Shown: positions 46,083 to 58,239 of the stretch, piece after piece
Position numbering within the stretch: the stretch's first letter is position 1
Layout: the number at the start of each line of letters is the position of its first letter
Source of the DNA: Oscarella lobularis
Taxonomy: Eukaryota; Porifera; Homoscleromorpha; Homosclerophorida; Oscarellidae
Assembly: GCF_947507565.1 (NCBI RefSeq)
Contig: NC_089177.1
Coordinates: 3,346,648 to 3,410,647 of the forward strand
DNA: 64,000 nucleotides
Reading direction: 5' to 3'
Notes under the pieces: model-generated
Seen by the model: the letters and a program-made list of their open reading frames with translations, nothing else
Databases searched by the model: none
Told to the model about the DNA's origin: nothing
Program-made: the position numbers and the translations under genes

Positions 46083-47164
46083 ATGTCTTTGGTTCGCTGC
46101 CTCCGTACGAAGTTCTTTATGCACTGGAGCAATCCGAGGACGCGTTTTGTCGCGTACGTCCTTCTGCTTGTTCACATTTCACAATTCAGACGCTTTTTAC
46201 AGTCGTCTCTCTACGTCGACGGATAGTCAAAAATATTCTGACGTCAGAAAGTCGAGCAAGCAGGAAGAAGAAGAGGACACGAAGGGAAAACTTCTCGATT
46301 TAGCCTTAGAATTTGTTCCGGAGTATGGCTGGTCAAAACAGGCTCTGTCTCGAGCAGCGAAAAGTCTCGGATTTCCATCCGTTGCTCATGGCCTCGTTTC
46401 ACGTGGCGCTATCGATATCATTTTCTATTTCGAAAGAAAATCGAATAATCAAATCGTCGAAGAATTTTATCCAAAGTCGCCGAGAACTAAAACAGACGAG
46501 GAAAAGTGAGAACGATTAATTAATTAATTAATTAATTAAAATAAACGGTCATTACAGGCCAAATGTGACTGCGTTTTTATACGACATAATCAAAGCGCGT
46601 TTAGCACTAATTGAGCCCTACATTGAAAAGTGGCCACAGGTAAAAACATTTCATTTCATTTAATTCATATGGATCATTTTTTAATTAAAGGCTTTGGCTC
46701 TTCAGTCTCAACCACAGTATACAGTGGAAGCATTTACAAATCTCGGTCATCTTATGGACGATATATGGTACTTGGCTGGAGACAATTCTACCGACGTCAG
46801 TCGAGATATTTTTCCAATAAAAAATTTCCCTAACATACTTCTAGATGAACTGGTATACGAAGAGAATCTCGCTGGGAGCTATTTATGGCTCTGCAGGCAC
46901 GTGACTATTGTCTCCAGCCAACGCGTTTATGTTTTATCTATAAACAGAACTGTACATGCTTCAAGATAGATCACCGGGCTACGAAAACACGTGGACGTTT
47001 GTCGAGAATCGGCTGGACGATTTCGTGGCTCTTCTTAGAGCAAGGAAAAGAGTAATTAAATAATTAATTATTTATCATCTCTATTTCCTTACGTATTCTA
47101 GATTGAATCGCAATGCAAATCGTCGCTCCAGTTGCTAGAAACGACAATCAGCACGGTACAGTAG
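46083..47164 (+). CDS. COQ9: COQ9 ubiquinone biosynthesis lipid-binding protein
   Basis: Mitochondrial lipid-binding partner of COQ7. The ATG at 46083 opens an Arg-rich, acid-poor presequence (MSLVRCLRTKFFMHWSNPRT), spliced to SRLSTSTDSQ. The TetR-like fold reads LLDLALEFVPEYGWSKQALS, KSLGFPS, then ALIEPYIEKWPQALAL, HLMDDIWYLAGDNSTDVSRD, and the C-terminal membrane-binding helix region ENTWTFVENRLDDFVALL. TAG at 47162-47164. The junction between the WLC-containing exon (about 46890) and the ELYMLQDRSPGYENT exon (about 46950) is unresolved: no plain GT donor gives the right phase. Head-to-head with DHX38, 64 bp between starts. Confidence 0.9.
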
Positions 47165-47278
47165 CAATATCATTTCCCAAAAAAATCAGCTCTAAGACTT
47201 ATTCTCCTAAAAGATCTCCGGAATGATAGGACGACGATACTGAGAAATCCATCACGTGTTATTTTAATATATAAATAC

Positions 47279-48407
<1,129 letters not shown>

Positions 48408-48477
48408 TTGGAGTTGAACGTCCCGTATACGTTTCAGCTACAAAACACAAAAAGACGCCGCCAAAGGTTTTCTGTAA

Positions 48478-49591
48478 CTAAGCTTGAGGCTGGTGCTTTT
48501 GAAACGCGATGTCCATCACGGCCATAGCAAAATCGATATCCTCCTTCGTCACACAGAGAGGAGGTTTTATGCGAAAGCACTAAGAATAAAAAAGAAAGAA
48601 CGCGTAAATCGCTCCTACGATCGATTCGCGCGCCTCCCTTACACTTCCATAGAGACCGCCCTTTCCAAAAAGTATTCCCATGTCTTTGCAATCCTCGAAG
48701 ATATTGGCCACGATTTCGGGAGCAAGCGGAGTACGAGTTTCCTAGTAAAAAAAAAAAAGAAAGGGGGCTCCCCCTCATTTGAAAACTCCCGCTACTCTTA
48801 CTCGATCGCTGACGAGTTCCATTCCCAGCATGAGTCCTCTGCCACGCACGTCGCCGATGATCGGATACTTGTCTCTCAATTCTTCCATTTTTCTCAACGT
48901 ATATCGGCCCAAGTCGAGCGCGTGGCTCTGCAACTTTTCCTCCTCCATCACCTTGACAGAAAGCGATCTCGCATTGAGAAAAAATCGCTAAGGAGTGCGA
49001 GTTTTACGTCGAGAACGGCCGTGGCTGCGGCGCAGGCCATAGGATTTCCGCCAAACGTGTTCAAATGCAAAGCGCTGGTCAAACTCGCCGCTATTTCTTT
49101 GCGAGTCACAACGGCGCCCATGGGAAACCCGTTCGCAATAGACTTGGCCATGACAACTAGAAGAAGAAGAAAAAATTGGGAAATATATAATAAATCTCGG
49201 GGGGTTTTTATCACTTATGTCCGGCTGGCAGCCGGCGGCTTCAAAACCCCAAAAATGAGTGCCCATGCGACCGAATCCTGTTTGAACCTGAGAGACGGAT
49301 TTAGAGAAGAAATCCCCTTGGAAGTTCTCACTTCGTCCAGTATGCATAAGCCTCCTTTGGCTCGAATCAATTCAAACGCTTTTGATATGAATCCGCGCGG
49401 AAGTTGCATGCATCCGCCGACTCCCTGTTTTTTTAATTAAAATTGCAAAATGCTATTTATTTATTTATTAATCGGACTTGAATGTATTCGACGATGAAGC
49501 CGGCGATCTTTTTCGGCGTGCAATGCTTGAGAACGTCTTCGAGTTGACCGGCGTACATATCCGACGCTTTGCATTCGCCTGCAGAAAACGA

Positions 49592-49624
<33 letters not shown>

Positions 49625-50861
49625 TAATAATTGGTTCAAACCTGGAGAACAGTCGCACGTTCTGTCAACAACCTGACTGGATTCCTCCCGGCAATTCGAG
49701 CCTCCCCACGGACCGCGATAAACGTCGGCATTCATTGACTACACAAGAGAAAAAGAAATGATTATATAATAGCAATTTTTTTTTGGAATGATGCGTGCCT
49801 GAAGAAGACCATTTCTCGTCGGCATCTGCTGCATCCAATTACCCAATGAAGTGGCTCCCATAGCAAAAGTGCTCAACCCGTGATACGCATTCCTATACAA
49901 ACACAAATACTATTATTAGATCAACGGTCACGTGATAAACAGAGCAAGACGCCGCTAATAGATTTAGATCAAAGGTCATGTGATGAATAGAATAGATCAA
50001 TTTATATTTAGAGACATGTCACCTCAATGATACAATATCATATTTCCCCGTATAGAGTCTTGCCATGGCCATGGCCAGATCATTTGCCTCAGAGCCGCTG
50101 TTCACAAGATAAACAACCTGAAAAAAAGAGAGAAAAATGCTATAGACTACTCCTGTGAGTTGGTACACCATACATCTAAGTAGTCTGGCAACGTGGCTGT
50201 TAAGCGTTCGGCGTATTCGTGAATTTTCGGATGCATGTAGATGTTGGTTGTGTGCCAAAGCGTTTCCTGCTGATCCACAACAGCCTTGAGTACAGTTCTA
50301 ATATAAAAAAGAATACCACGTGACGTGATGAAGAAGTAGCACTGTTCTCTCCTACGGATGACAGTGACCGACTCCGACCGTCACAATCCCCGCAAAAAGA
50401 TCGAGATAACGTTTTCCGTCGGAATCAAAAAGCCACTGCTTGTGTCCCTAGGGAGAGGAAAAAAATCCAAAATTCCCCAATACATAATTAATTAATTAAT
50501 TAATTAATTAAAAAAACTACGCACTTGATGAACATAGACGGGGTCTTTATAAAACGTCAGCATCGCCGGACTGAGGTGAGTAGCTCTCACCTCTTTGGCC
50601 CTCGCCTTGGACATGCCCTTTGTAAATAATTAATCAATTAATTTATTGATTTATTCATCGAAGAGTCTTAGAGACGTCTCCGTACATCGAAAGGTTTTGG
50701 AGTGAAATCGCATGGCGGCATTTGGGGCAAATTCGTCGCCGCTGCCGTCGTGGAAAAAGCCGACGCTGTACACAATGCATTTCCAGCTGCGAGTGCACAA
50801 ACGTCATCGAATCATGCTCACCGGCCGTTTTCGTGATTCTTCTAAAAGCGCCTGCAAGCAT
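48478..50861 (-). CDS. AGXT2: Alanine-glyoxylate aminotransferase 2, mitochondrial
   Basis: Class III PLP aminotransferase (alanine-glyoxylate, and dimethylarginine-pyruvate in vertebrates). The 5' end resolves as a basic presequence [13 protein letters not shown], a short intron, then [17 protein letters not shown], matching the vertebrate MPPCDF segment. Next [55 protein letters not shown], and LDEV joined to [18 protein letters not shown]; the PLP lysine lies in [15 protein letters not shown], followed by [36 protein letters not shown] and a TAG at 48478-48480. Exons are phase-compatible. An (ATT)n microsatellite at 49596-49625 is in one intron. Confidence 0.93.
49594..49633. repeat. (AAT)n microsatellite in AGXT2 intron
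   Basis: About eleven AAT units on the plus strand. Confidence 0.85.
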
Positions 50862-51040
50862 GGAGAAAGGATGGAGCGTAAACGAACAAAGGCGTTGCGT
50901 GGGTCGTCCCTGGAGTTCCCGTAGTTAGCGTGCGTCACGCGACAGCCGCTAGGGCGCGGTTTCTTTTCAAGTGTCGAGGCGTCTTCGGCGTGGACTTGCC
51001 CCTGCGTGCGAGCCCGTCGAGACTAAGCGTACCAAATCAA

Positions 51041-51905
51041 ATGTCGATCGGAAAAAAGATCTATAATTTGCGTTGTGGGCCGACGAACGAGTTGCTGTCG
51101 CCGTTTCGACTCCGAGTCCGCCGTTTCAATCCGCATGACATCTTGTCGAAAGCACGTGCCGCGGCACGACAAAAAGCGCTGCTCCGAACCCGCAAGAGCA
51201 CAATCAGTCGAACCACCGATCCTTAAAAGAATGATTTCCGACGAGGAAATCATAACGATGACCACGGGAGAATTCTTACGGTTATTTCAAATTAGGACGC
51301 ATCCTTGCAGAAGGATAACGTTTCTTTAGCTTTATCGGAAGAACGAGACCGCTTAAAACCAGACGAACACTGCCGCAGCACGCGGCACCGATGCGCGGCT
51401 CGACTCCAGGGGTATAAAAAGACTACGGGAATTTCTCTTATATACCTGATTCCGGTGTGTGTGGCAGAAATGTCGGGTCGTCGTCAAGGAGCCCAATCCA
51501 GCGGCAAGTCAACAGCCGACGGTGACGATAAGAAAAACAAAGCCGGTATCCGTCGATGTTTTCAAAACAAAATCGAAACTGAGAGCGGAGGCAACGGAAA
51601 ACAAGAAAGTGCACTTTTTGGAACCGCTTCGTAAGGGAACGAAAAGTGCGACAGCGACGACGACGACGAAGACGTGCGCCAATTGCAGCAACCGAATGCG
51701 CCGTCTCGTCGCCACTTGTTCGCACCTGAACGCATTCACGTTCGGAGCGCGACCCGCCCCTCCGCGCCTGCCCCAAATTGAGAAACGCCGCCGCCGACGC
51801 CGCCGCCGCCGCGACGACGGAGACGACGAGGACGAGGATGGAAATGCAATGCGAGCGCTGCAAGCCAAACTGGGCCTCCACCCCGTCGGAATCATCGACA
51901 TTTAA
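51041..51905 (+). CDS. Unrecognised basic protein, exon structure unresolved
   Basis: I do not recognise the family. The clearest exon is about 51469-51905: after an acceptor (GTGTGTGGCAG) it reads KCRVVVKEPNPAASQQPTVT, then KVHFLEPLRKG, a CxxC pair (TCANCSNRMRRL), a polyarginine run encoded by CGCCGC repeats, an Asp/Glu run, and a terminal ALQAKLGLHPVGIIDI with TAA at 51903-51905. An upstream segment (about 51298-51415) reads DNVSLALSEERDRLK and may be a coiled coil. Start candidates are the ATG at 51041 or 51133; the joins between these pieces are not phase-consistent in my reading, so the span is approximate. Confidence 0.4.
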
Positions 51906-52007
51906 TTAATTAAAAAGTTACGACTTCACTAATTTTTCTTCTCAATCAATGTTAATTAATCAAAAACTTATATGGATGTGCTTCAATTGTACACCTCATT
52001 TCAAAAT

Positions 52008-55000
52008 TTAAAATGATATGAACAGTTTTAGGATGTGTTCATTAATTTTTTCAGCGCTTTTTTCGCTTCTCTATACGTATAGGGTTCTCATTGGGCCCAA
52101 AAACGTGTATGGTGCGACGATTCTTACCTCGCTAAAACGCCGTCGCTCTTTTCCGCTCTCTCCTTCAGCACTCGTACGACTTTCGAATTGCTTCCGGCTA
52201 TTTCGGCGCGAGATAACGCACGAGCCGCTTGAACGCGAACGTGCACGCTCGAGTCTAGCTCGAGCAAGTCGAGAATCAAGCGCAACTGCTGAACGTTCTC
52301 TATTCCAACGGTACCCTAAAAGAAAAGAACACCCCCCGCGTGTAAAAAAACACGGCCAAATTGCATTGCCAACCAATGCTGTGACGGCTTGAGCACGAAC
52401 GTTATCGTCAACATCTTCTAATTGTCTAATTATACGAAATTTGTCGTGGGCAAGGATTTCTTTGCTATATATACACGTACTTGACTAATTTTTGGCAAAT
52501 TTCTCTCCTTTTTCCCATCGCTGTTAGTGTATCTGATACTGCTACGCGCACCTCCTATATCGTTCAAAGGTGCTAGCCGCGTGTGCGTGCTTTTACCGTA
52601 GATACCTCGCTAGGATCATTCCACAGCTTTTTCTCCAGCGTTTCGTGCAACTCTCCGGCGTTATAATAGCGCGAGAGGGCGGCGCGACTGACGTGAGCGA
52701 GCAAACGCGCCGCGGAAGCCCGAATCTAAAAGCGAGCGTACAAAAAAACCGCGGGACAAAAGACGCAGCATCGCGGACTTTTCCCGAAAAGGCGCTTCTA
52801 AGAAGATTCAATACAGCATCGATAACTTCGTCTGGGTAACAGTGCAACTGCTCCACGAGAGCCTCCAAAGCCTGCTTAGGATTTTTACCGACTATAGAAC
52901 GTTCGTTTCGAGGGACTCACTATCAATTTAACGGTCGGAAGCGAATCGTTTTCTAACGTAGAGTGAATTAATCGCTGCGCTTCCGTCGCCGTCGTCGGCG
53001 GAATCGCGTCCGTCGCGTAGCAGGCGACGACGGCCGCCCGAAACGCAACTCTCGCGTCGAAACGGCTCGACATCAACGAAACGATCTCGGTGCACAGTGT
53101 ACGAAAAGTCTGGGGACAGTGCATGCGTCGCGGAAAATTCGTGGAAAAGTCGCTTCTTACCTCCTGCACTCCGTCGTCGTCGTCGTCGTCGCACGGCTTC
53201 GAGTGTTTTAAACTCGTCGCGAGTACGGTCAGTAAATCGAGTCGAAGTTCTTGCGTGCCGCGTCGAAGTGCGAACGCCGCGACGATCATAGCCTCGACAT
53301 CCCACGCTTCTGCGAAGAGAGGAAAAAACGTCGATTTTTCTACTATAGACTATAGGCTTTATTTACCCAAGAGTAGAAGCGACCTACTCGCTTCTAATTG
53401 CACCAAATAATCGTCCTCACTCGAGACCTTTTATTGATTTATTTAACCGAACGTCTGACCGTTCTAGGGAGACGCTTACCGTCCGCTTCAAAGCCGTCAA
53501 AATTTCGTCGTCTTTCCAACCGAGTAGCCCTAAACTCTGCACGCGATAAAAGAGTTAGAGAAGTCGTACGTCGAACGCGGGGAGCGCACTTTCGCCGCAT
53601 CGCGTCTCGTAGTAGCGAGGGAAGAAGTCAATTGATGCTGGATCAAATCCTAAAGAAACGCTCTACTATAATCGCAATTTTTTGAAGTATCCCAACCTCA
53701 ATTCGCTTCTGTTTCTGAGAAAATATATCGTTCTTTCCCGTACGATGTCGATTGCGCAATCCGGCGGCTGCGGCGGAGAACGTTTTACGGCGGGTTTTCG
53801 ATCTCGACTTTTCTCCCGCTTTGAAGTCGCCGCCGCCGCTCAATCCGACGGCCGAAACGTCGGCGACAATTCGCTTCGCTTTCAATTCGCTCGCCTTCGC
53901 GTCGCCCGTCCAACGAGACGGCGGCGCCGGAAAACTTCTCGTGCGATCCTTAATTAATTTTTTTAAAATGATAGAACGCGAAAATTTAAAAAAAAGCCCA
54001 CGGTGACGAGATGTCGAGTGCCGCCGCCGCCGCCGTCGAGACGAGGAAGACAGAGAGGCGGAACGGCGGCGTAAACGGCGGCGTGAACGTCGTTCACGGG
54101 CGCATTCACCTTCAATTAAGGAATCAATAGCGGAGAAAAATTCGCTATTTTTTTATACGTACTGTTGCCGGGGAAACGGTACTCGGAATCGGGTTTGACG
54201 GTTGAAAAAGTCGCGCCACTAGACATCCGGTCAATTTTGTTGCTTATTTTAATTGAATTTTTTTACTGCGGCGATCCGCTTGAGATTGGCCCGTTGCCAA
54301 ATCGTCGACCGTGTTCTCGACGTAATCGTGTATCTTATCGATTTTTCGCGCGAGTTTGCCGAATTCAGTGCGCTTTAATTAAAAATTCGCTAAAACACGA
54401 CCACGCCTCTCTAATTAATCTACCTCGACTTCGATTTTCTCCTCTATCGGATCGTGCCGCTTCATCAAACGCCGAGTACGCGCACCCCACAACAAAGACG
54501 TACTAGCAGACCCTAACAAAGGAATCAGGTGATCCGGGAAGCCTCCCTCTCAAAACCTTCTAGCGACGTAACGTAACGTCCAAATATGGTCAAGAAGAGT
54601 CATGACATCACAAAGGGCAAGCGACCAATCAAGAGAAGAGTTCTTACGTTACGTTACGTCGCTAGTGTAAACTCACTTCTTGCTATATAACTAGACTGAA
54701 GAGGAAGCCCTAGCTGGTGCCACGACAACGGATCTTCTATTCCAACGCCTTCCGTGAATTCATACTGCGTATGAAGCGTTGGCGGTCGCGAGAGCGGTCT
54801 CGGCGGCGATCGCCGATAGAAACCGGGTCGTTTCAATTCAGTCATCGTATCGGCGTCGTCATGGCGATCGGGTAAAAAGGGCGGTTGGGGTTGCTCTTTC
54901 GTGCGTCGCGCCGTCACGAGAGCGCCGTACTGGGCGACGAGTTTGGAGGTGACCGGCAACGTGTCCGTTTCCGTCGACGAGACGGAGCGATTGTGAAGGG

Positions 55001-55940
55001 GAGGAGAATCGGCGATAATGACGCTTCGATCTTCGTTTTCCCTTCTTGTTGTTGTGCTGCTGCTTTTAGAAGATTCGGTATCAGATTCTGTCGACCAGTC
55101 GCTGTCTTCTTCTTCTTCTTCTTCTTCTTCTTCTTCTTCTTCTTCTTCTTCTTCTTCTTCTTCTTCTTCTTCTTCGCTGTCATCGTCAATCTTCTCAAAT
55201 AATTTAGAAGATCGGCGTTCGAGCCTTTCTACGTATTCGTCGCTTCTGTGCGACTCCGCTAGAGGTCGTCTCGGCTAATATACCCGTAGAAAAAAATCCC
55301 ATTGATTAAAAATTGGGACCCCCATTGATTTTCTAAATACCTCCGTTAGGACGGGCCTAGTTCGCGTTCTTCGCGCTTTCTTTCGCGAAAGAAGTAATTT
55401 CTCGAGTCTGTTTTCGAGCCACTGTACACGCTTCTGCAAGGATTTGGTCTAGAACGAGTCCCTAAGTGTTTTTGTGGAAGCCTTAGCCCCTCCCTCTCTT
55501 GAGTTTTCGTTACCTGTTCGCCCGATTTTCGAGCTCTGTCTAAGTCTCGCATGGTGTGGGCTAATTCCGTGCGAATTTTTACCAGAACTTGCAGCAGAAC
55601 GATCAGTTCGTCTGTTCGACTCTTTAGCACGTTTACTTGATCCAATTGTCGTTCTTGTTCGTCCTGCTAGAGAATTGAACGTCTCGAAAACGAATTTTGA
55701 AGTACAGTACGTTGTTTTCGGCTTCTTCCAATGCGTTGAGAGCTCTTTCCAAGTTAGCTTGGGAGTCTTGGACTAAGCATAACTAAACGGGGGCGAAGAG
55801 GCCGTGCAAAACGAGGAGGCGAGCTCGTTTCGCCTTACTTGCTCATTCAAAAGCACGTCGGTGCGATGAGGAAGTGCAAATACGTGCCTGAGACCGTGCG
55901 CTGGCGACGCACTGATCATTTGTATGTCCGAAACGTTCAT
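52008..55940 (-). CDS. Coiled-coil, poly-Glu and HEAT-repeat protein (HEATR4-like?)
   Basis: One minus-strand gene, as every junction I checked is in phase. Start MNVSDIQMISASPAHGLRHV; coiled coil (LERALNALEEAENN, RTELAHTMRDLDRARKSGEQ, LQKRVQWLENRLEKLL); a run of about 28 Glu from a CTT/TTC microsatellite at 55110-55175; a proline-rich part (GFYRRSPPRPLSRPPTLH); then, after an intron filled by a MITE-like element, LLWGARTRRLMKRHDPIEEK and KLARKIDKIHDYVENT. The C-terminal half is made of HEAT-like helices: SLGLLGWKDDEILTALKRT, LVQLEASRSLLLLG, VHVRVQAARALS. It ends at TAA 52008-52010. The HEAT part loosely recalls HEATR4; the assignment is uncertain. Exons near 53950-54360 are less clear. Confidence 0.65.
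54561..54671. mobile_element. MITE-like inverted-repeat element, copy 2
   Basis: Left end TAGCGACGTAACGTAACGT and right end ACGTTACGTTACGTCGCTA are exact inverted repeats. The interior (CCAAATATGGTCA, ATGACATCACAAAG, GGCAAGCGACCAATCA, GAGAAGAGTT) matches copy 1 at 14.9 kb with few changes. It fills most of a 160-nt intron and its right end abuts the splice donor (GTGAGT). Confidence 0.78.
55108..55175. repeat. (TTC)n microsatellite encoding poly-Glu
   Basis: More than twenty TTC units, read on the minus strand as GAA codons inside the coiled-coil/HEAT gene. Confidence 0.92.
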
Positions 55941-56127
55941 AGCGCGTCGTTTTCTTTAGTTTGCCTACGGGATCTAGGCAACAAGGCTCTCCCCGGATAC
56001 GAAAGCGATTAGCGCGCGTCGAACTATGTAATATGTGAAGTACATGTAGCAAACAGAAAAAGACTCCTTCGACCCTGCACACTTTTGCTTCCCAATTTCT
56101 CGTATCCAATACAGACATTTATAGCAA

Positions 56128-56772
56128 CTAATAGTGCGATCCCTCAGGGGGTTGGCTCAACTTCAAGTTCTCCTTTAGAGTCATCAATCTAAAAATAATG
56201 AAAATTGCCCAAAAACGGTCTTTTTTCTTCAATCCCCACCCCACCTTCTCAAGTCCTGCAAAACCGTTTTTATGGTAAAACTCGACTGCCATCTAGCTAA
56301 AGTCGGAACTAATCTTCGATCAACCTGCGGATAAATAATAAAATAATCGAAGGGGGCCCCAACTCTTCCGCTCACAATTCCAGTCCCAGGGTTGACGCCG
56401 TTCATGTGAATTCGCGTCAGAAACTGCACGGTAAGCGGCTCTTCCGGATATTTCGGCCCACAGACGAGTCGTAGACTGTAGATTCGATTCTCGAACGGAC
56501 ACTAAAAAAGCGAACACCTCAAATGGGGCCCCACCTTCTTATTCGACGCCGCTTACCCTCGGCGGACCTACGATCATGCCCGTCCACTTCGTGAGAGTCA
56601 TGTCATCGTCGTCCTCGAGCCCCCAGCTCGTCATTCCATCGCCACCCTTTTGGCCTTCTTCGAGTTCTTCGAGTAGGCGAAAGTTCCTTGGCACTGCAAT
56701 GGGACAGCGATGCTGCAAGTGAACGCGCTCTAACGTATGTCGATCACCTTTTACGGCCGATCCACTTGCCAT
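56128..56772 (-). CDS. UBE2V: Ubiquitin-conjugating enzyme variant (MMS2/UEV1)
   Basis: Catalytically inactive E2 variant that pairs with UBC13 to make K63 ubiquitin chains. Three exons. After a 26-residue extension ([20 protein letters not shown]), the core reads [40 protein letters not shown], then [55 protein letters not shown] and [15 protein letters not shown] with TAG at 56128-56130. No active-site HPN-Cys motif, as expected for UEVs. One oddity: an insertion ([18 protein letters not shown]) interrupts the region where others have ARSIPVLAKW; it may be a retained intron, since GT...AG borders (about 56310-56355) would remove it in frame. Confidence 0.93.
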
Positions 56773-57000
56773 CGTCGAACGCTGAACAGAAGGTTGAATT
56801 AAATTGGAACCACGTGCTTTTCCACGTGTGAATTTGATTTTTGGCTATCAAACCCTCGATTTGAATTTGATTCGCGGTTGATACGTTGTTATAAATCAGC
56901 GACTTTTGTTATATTTTTTCCTATTATTACTTTTTCTTCTGTTGAAATCAACTCTAGCTATTTCCATTGCGCACGGTTCGTTTGGGGAGAGCAAATCAAT

Positions 57001-57648
57001 ATGACCGATTTTCATCGCTATCAGCCGCGGACCAATTGTCTTGGCCGCTATCAGCTCTCAGCAGTGAAACAGACTCTCTACAATCCTCACCTTCCCACTC
57101 TGCGCCGGATGGACAGAGATGATGCCATGGAAAAATTACCATCCGAGCATAGCAGAACCACCACACTATGCTCACTTGGTAACGAATTCATAGACTTCAA
57201 CCTCGCGGGGTGCATAGATATCTCGTATAGATGATTTTCGCGCTGGACGTACCACTTCAGCAACGATCGATCCTCCAGCTCCGTTAGCATGCAAGGCAAG
57301 TTCAGTCGAGCAGTTTTGACGTCCGTTTGCGATCGTTTTTGAATGAAAAACTCGTTCGTTTACGGTAGCGACGTCATGGAAATAGATGCATGCACGTGCA
57401 TACCTTAATTAATTATTAGCGGCTTTTCTTTCTATTAACAGGAAATAACGTCCACGGGAAAATCGCTGCAAAGCATAAAGTGCGTCAAAAATTAAAATTC
57501 GAAAAAACCTCGCCGAGATTGATTATTCCGTAGAATCAAACCGTTTGAATGGCGCGTTTTTACGAGGACGGTGTCAAGTCCGGCTTCTCTACCAAGTAAA
57601 GGTAATTGCGTCACGAATTTTCTAAGCAAACGAACGACTACACCGTAG
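57001..57648 (+). CDS. Small unrecognised protein, possibly axonemal
   Basis: Four exons join in phase to about 125 aa: 57001-57178, 57264-57296, 57442-57472 and about 57535-57648. The protein starts MTDFHRYQPRTNCLGRYQLS and includes TLYNPHLPTLRRMDRDDAME, TIDPPAPLACKEITSTGKSL and KIKPFEWRVFTRTVSSPASL, ending in TAG at 57646-57648. The intron after 57296 uses AAG|GCAAGT, a classical GC-AG donor. Size, Pro/Tyr/Arg composition and lack of a globular core recall microtubule inner proteins, but no known family was recognised. It lies head-to-head with UBE2V. Confidence 0.5.
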
Positions 57649-58026
57649 TCGATCTAGCAAATACACAATTTTCCGGATACGCCGGTCGGCATTTTCACCC
57701 TCAAATTACGTCAGCGTGGCGGGTCAGCTCGTCGTTATCACATATATAAGGCCTCTAGCTTGATTTCAGTACACACTACGACAAGAACCAAGCACGGAAA
57801 AAACAACAAAACGCCCCCGACCAATTCCAGCTACAATCTAGTAAGCTTAGCACTTCCCCTAATAAATCCGGTGCTATATAATCTTTTTTTCCGCAACGCG
57901 TAGCAGTCGACATAGGGACACGTTCACTACATACGGGTAAAGTCTAAGAAGCTAGCGTAACGCTAAATTGAATCTCTGTCAAGAATTTCCTCATCGGGAT
58001 GGCATTAAAAGGAAGCCAAGGGAACG

Positions 58027-58064
<38 letters not shown>

Positions 58065-58239
58065 GTTCCTAATGTATCCCATTAAATGATATGATTAATC
58101 TGATGACGTCAGTTAGCTACGTGTAAGTGTGAGCGGGAAAGACGATGATTGCAAATTCAACACAAAACCAGACAGCAAAGATGACATCACTAACCCAAAA
58201 ATTGAATTTTTGGCCATCCGACAACACTTCTTTTGCTTT
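57649..58239. other. Intergenic stretch with TATA motif and (CT)n repeat
   Basis: CATATATAAGG at about 57739-57749 is a good TATA box for a plus-strand transcript, but no coding sequence follows before the convergent PDI gene. A (CT)n run lies at 58029-58062. A noncoding transcript is possible; nothing else is seen. Confidence 0.4.
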
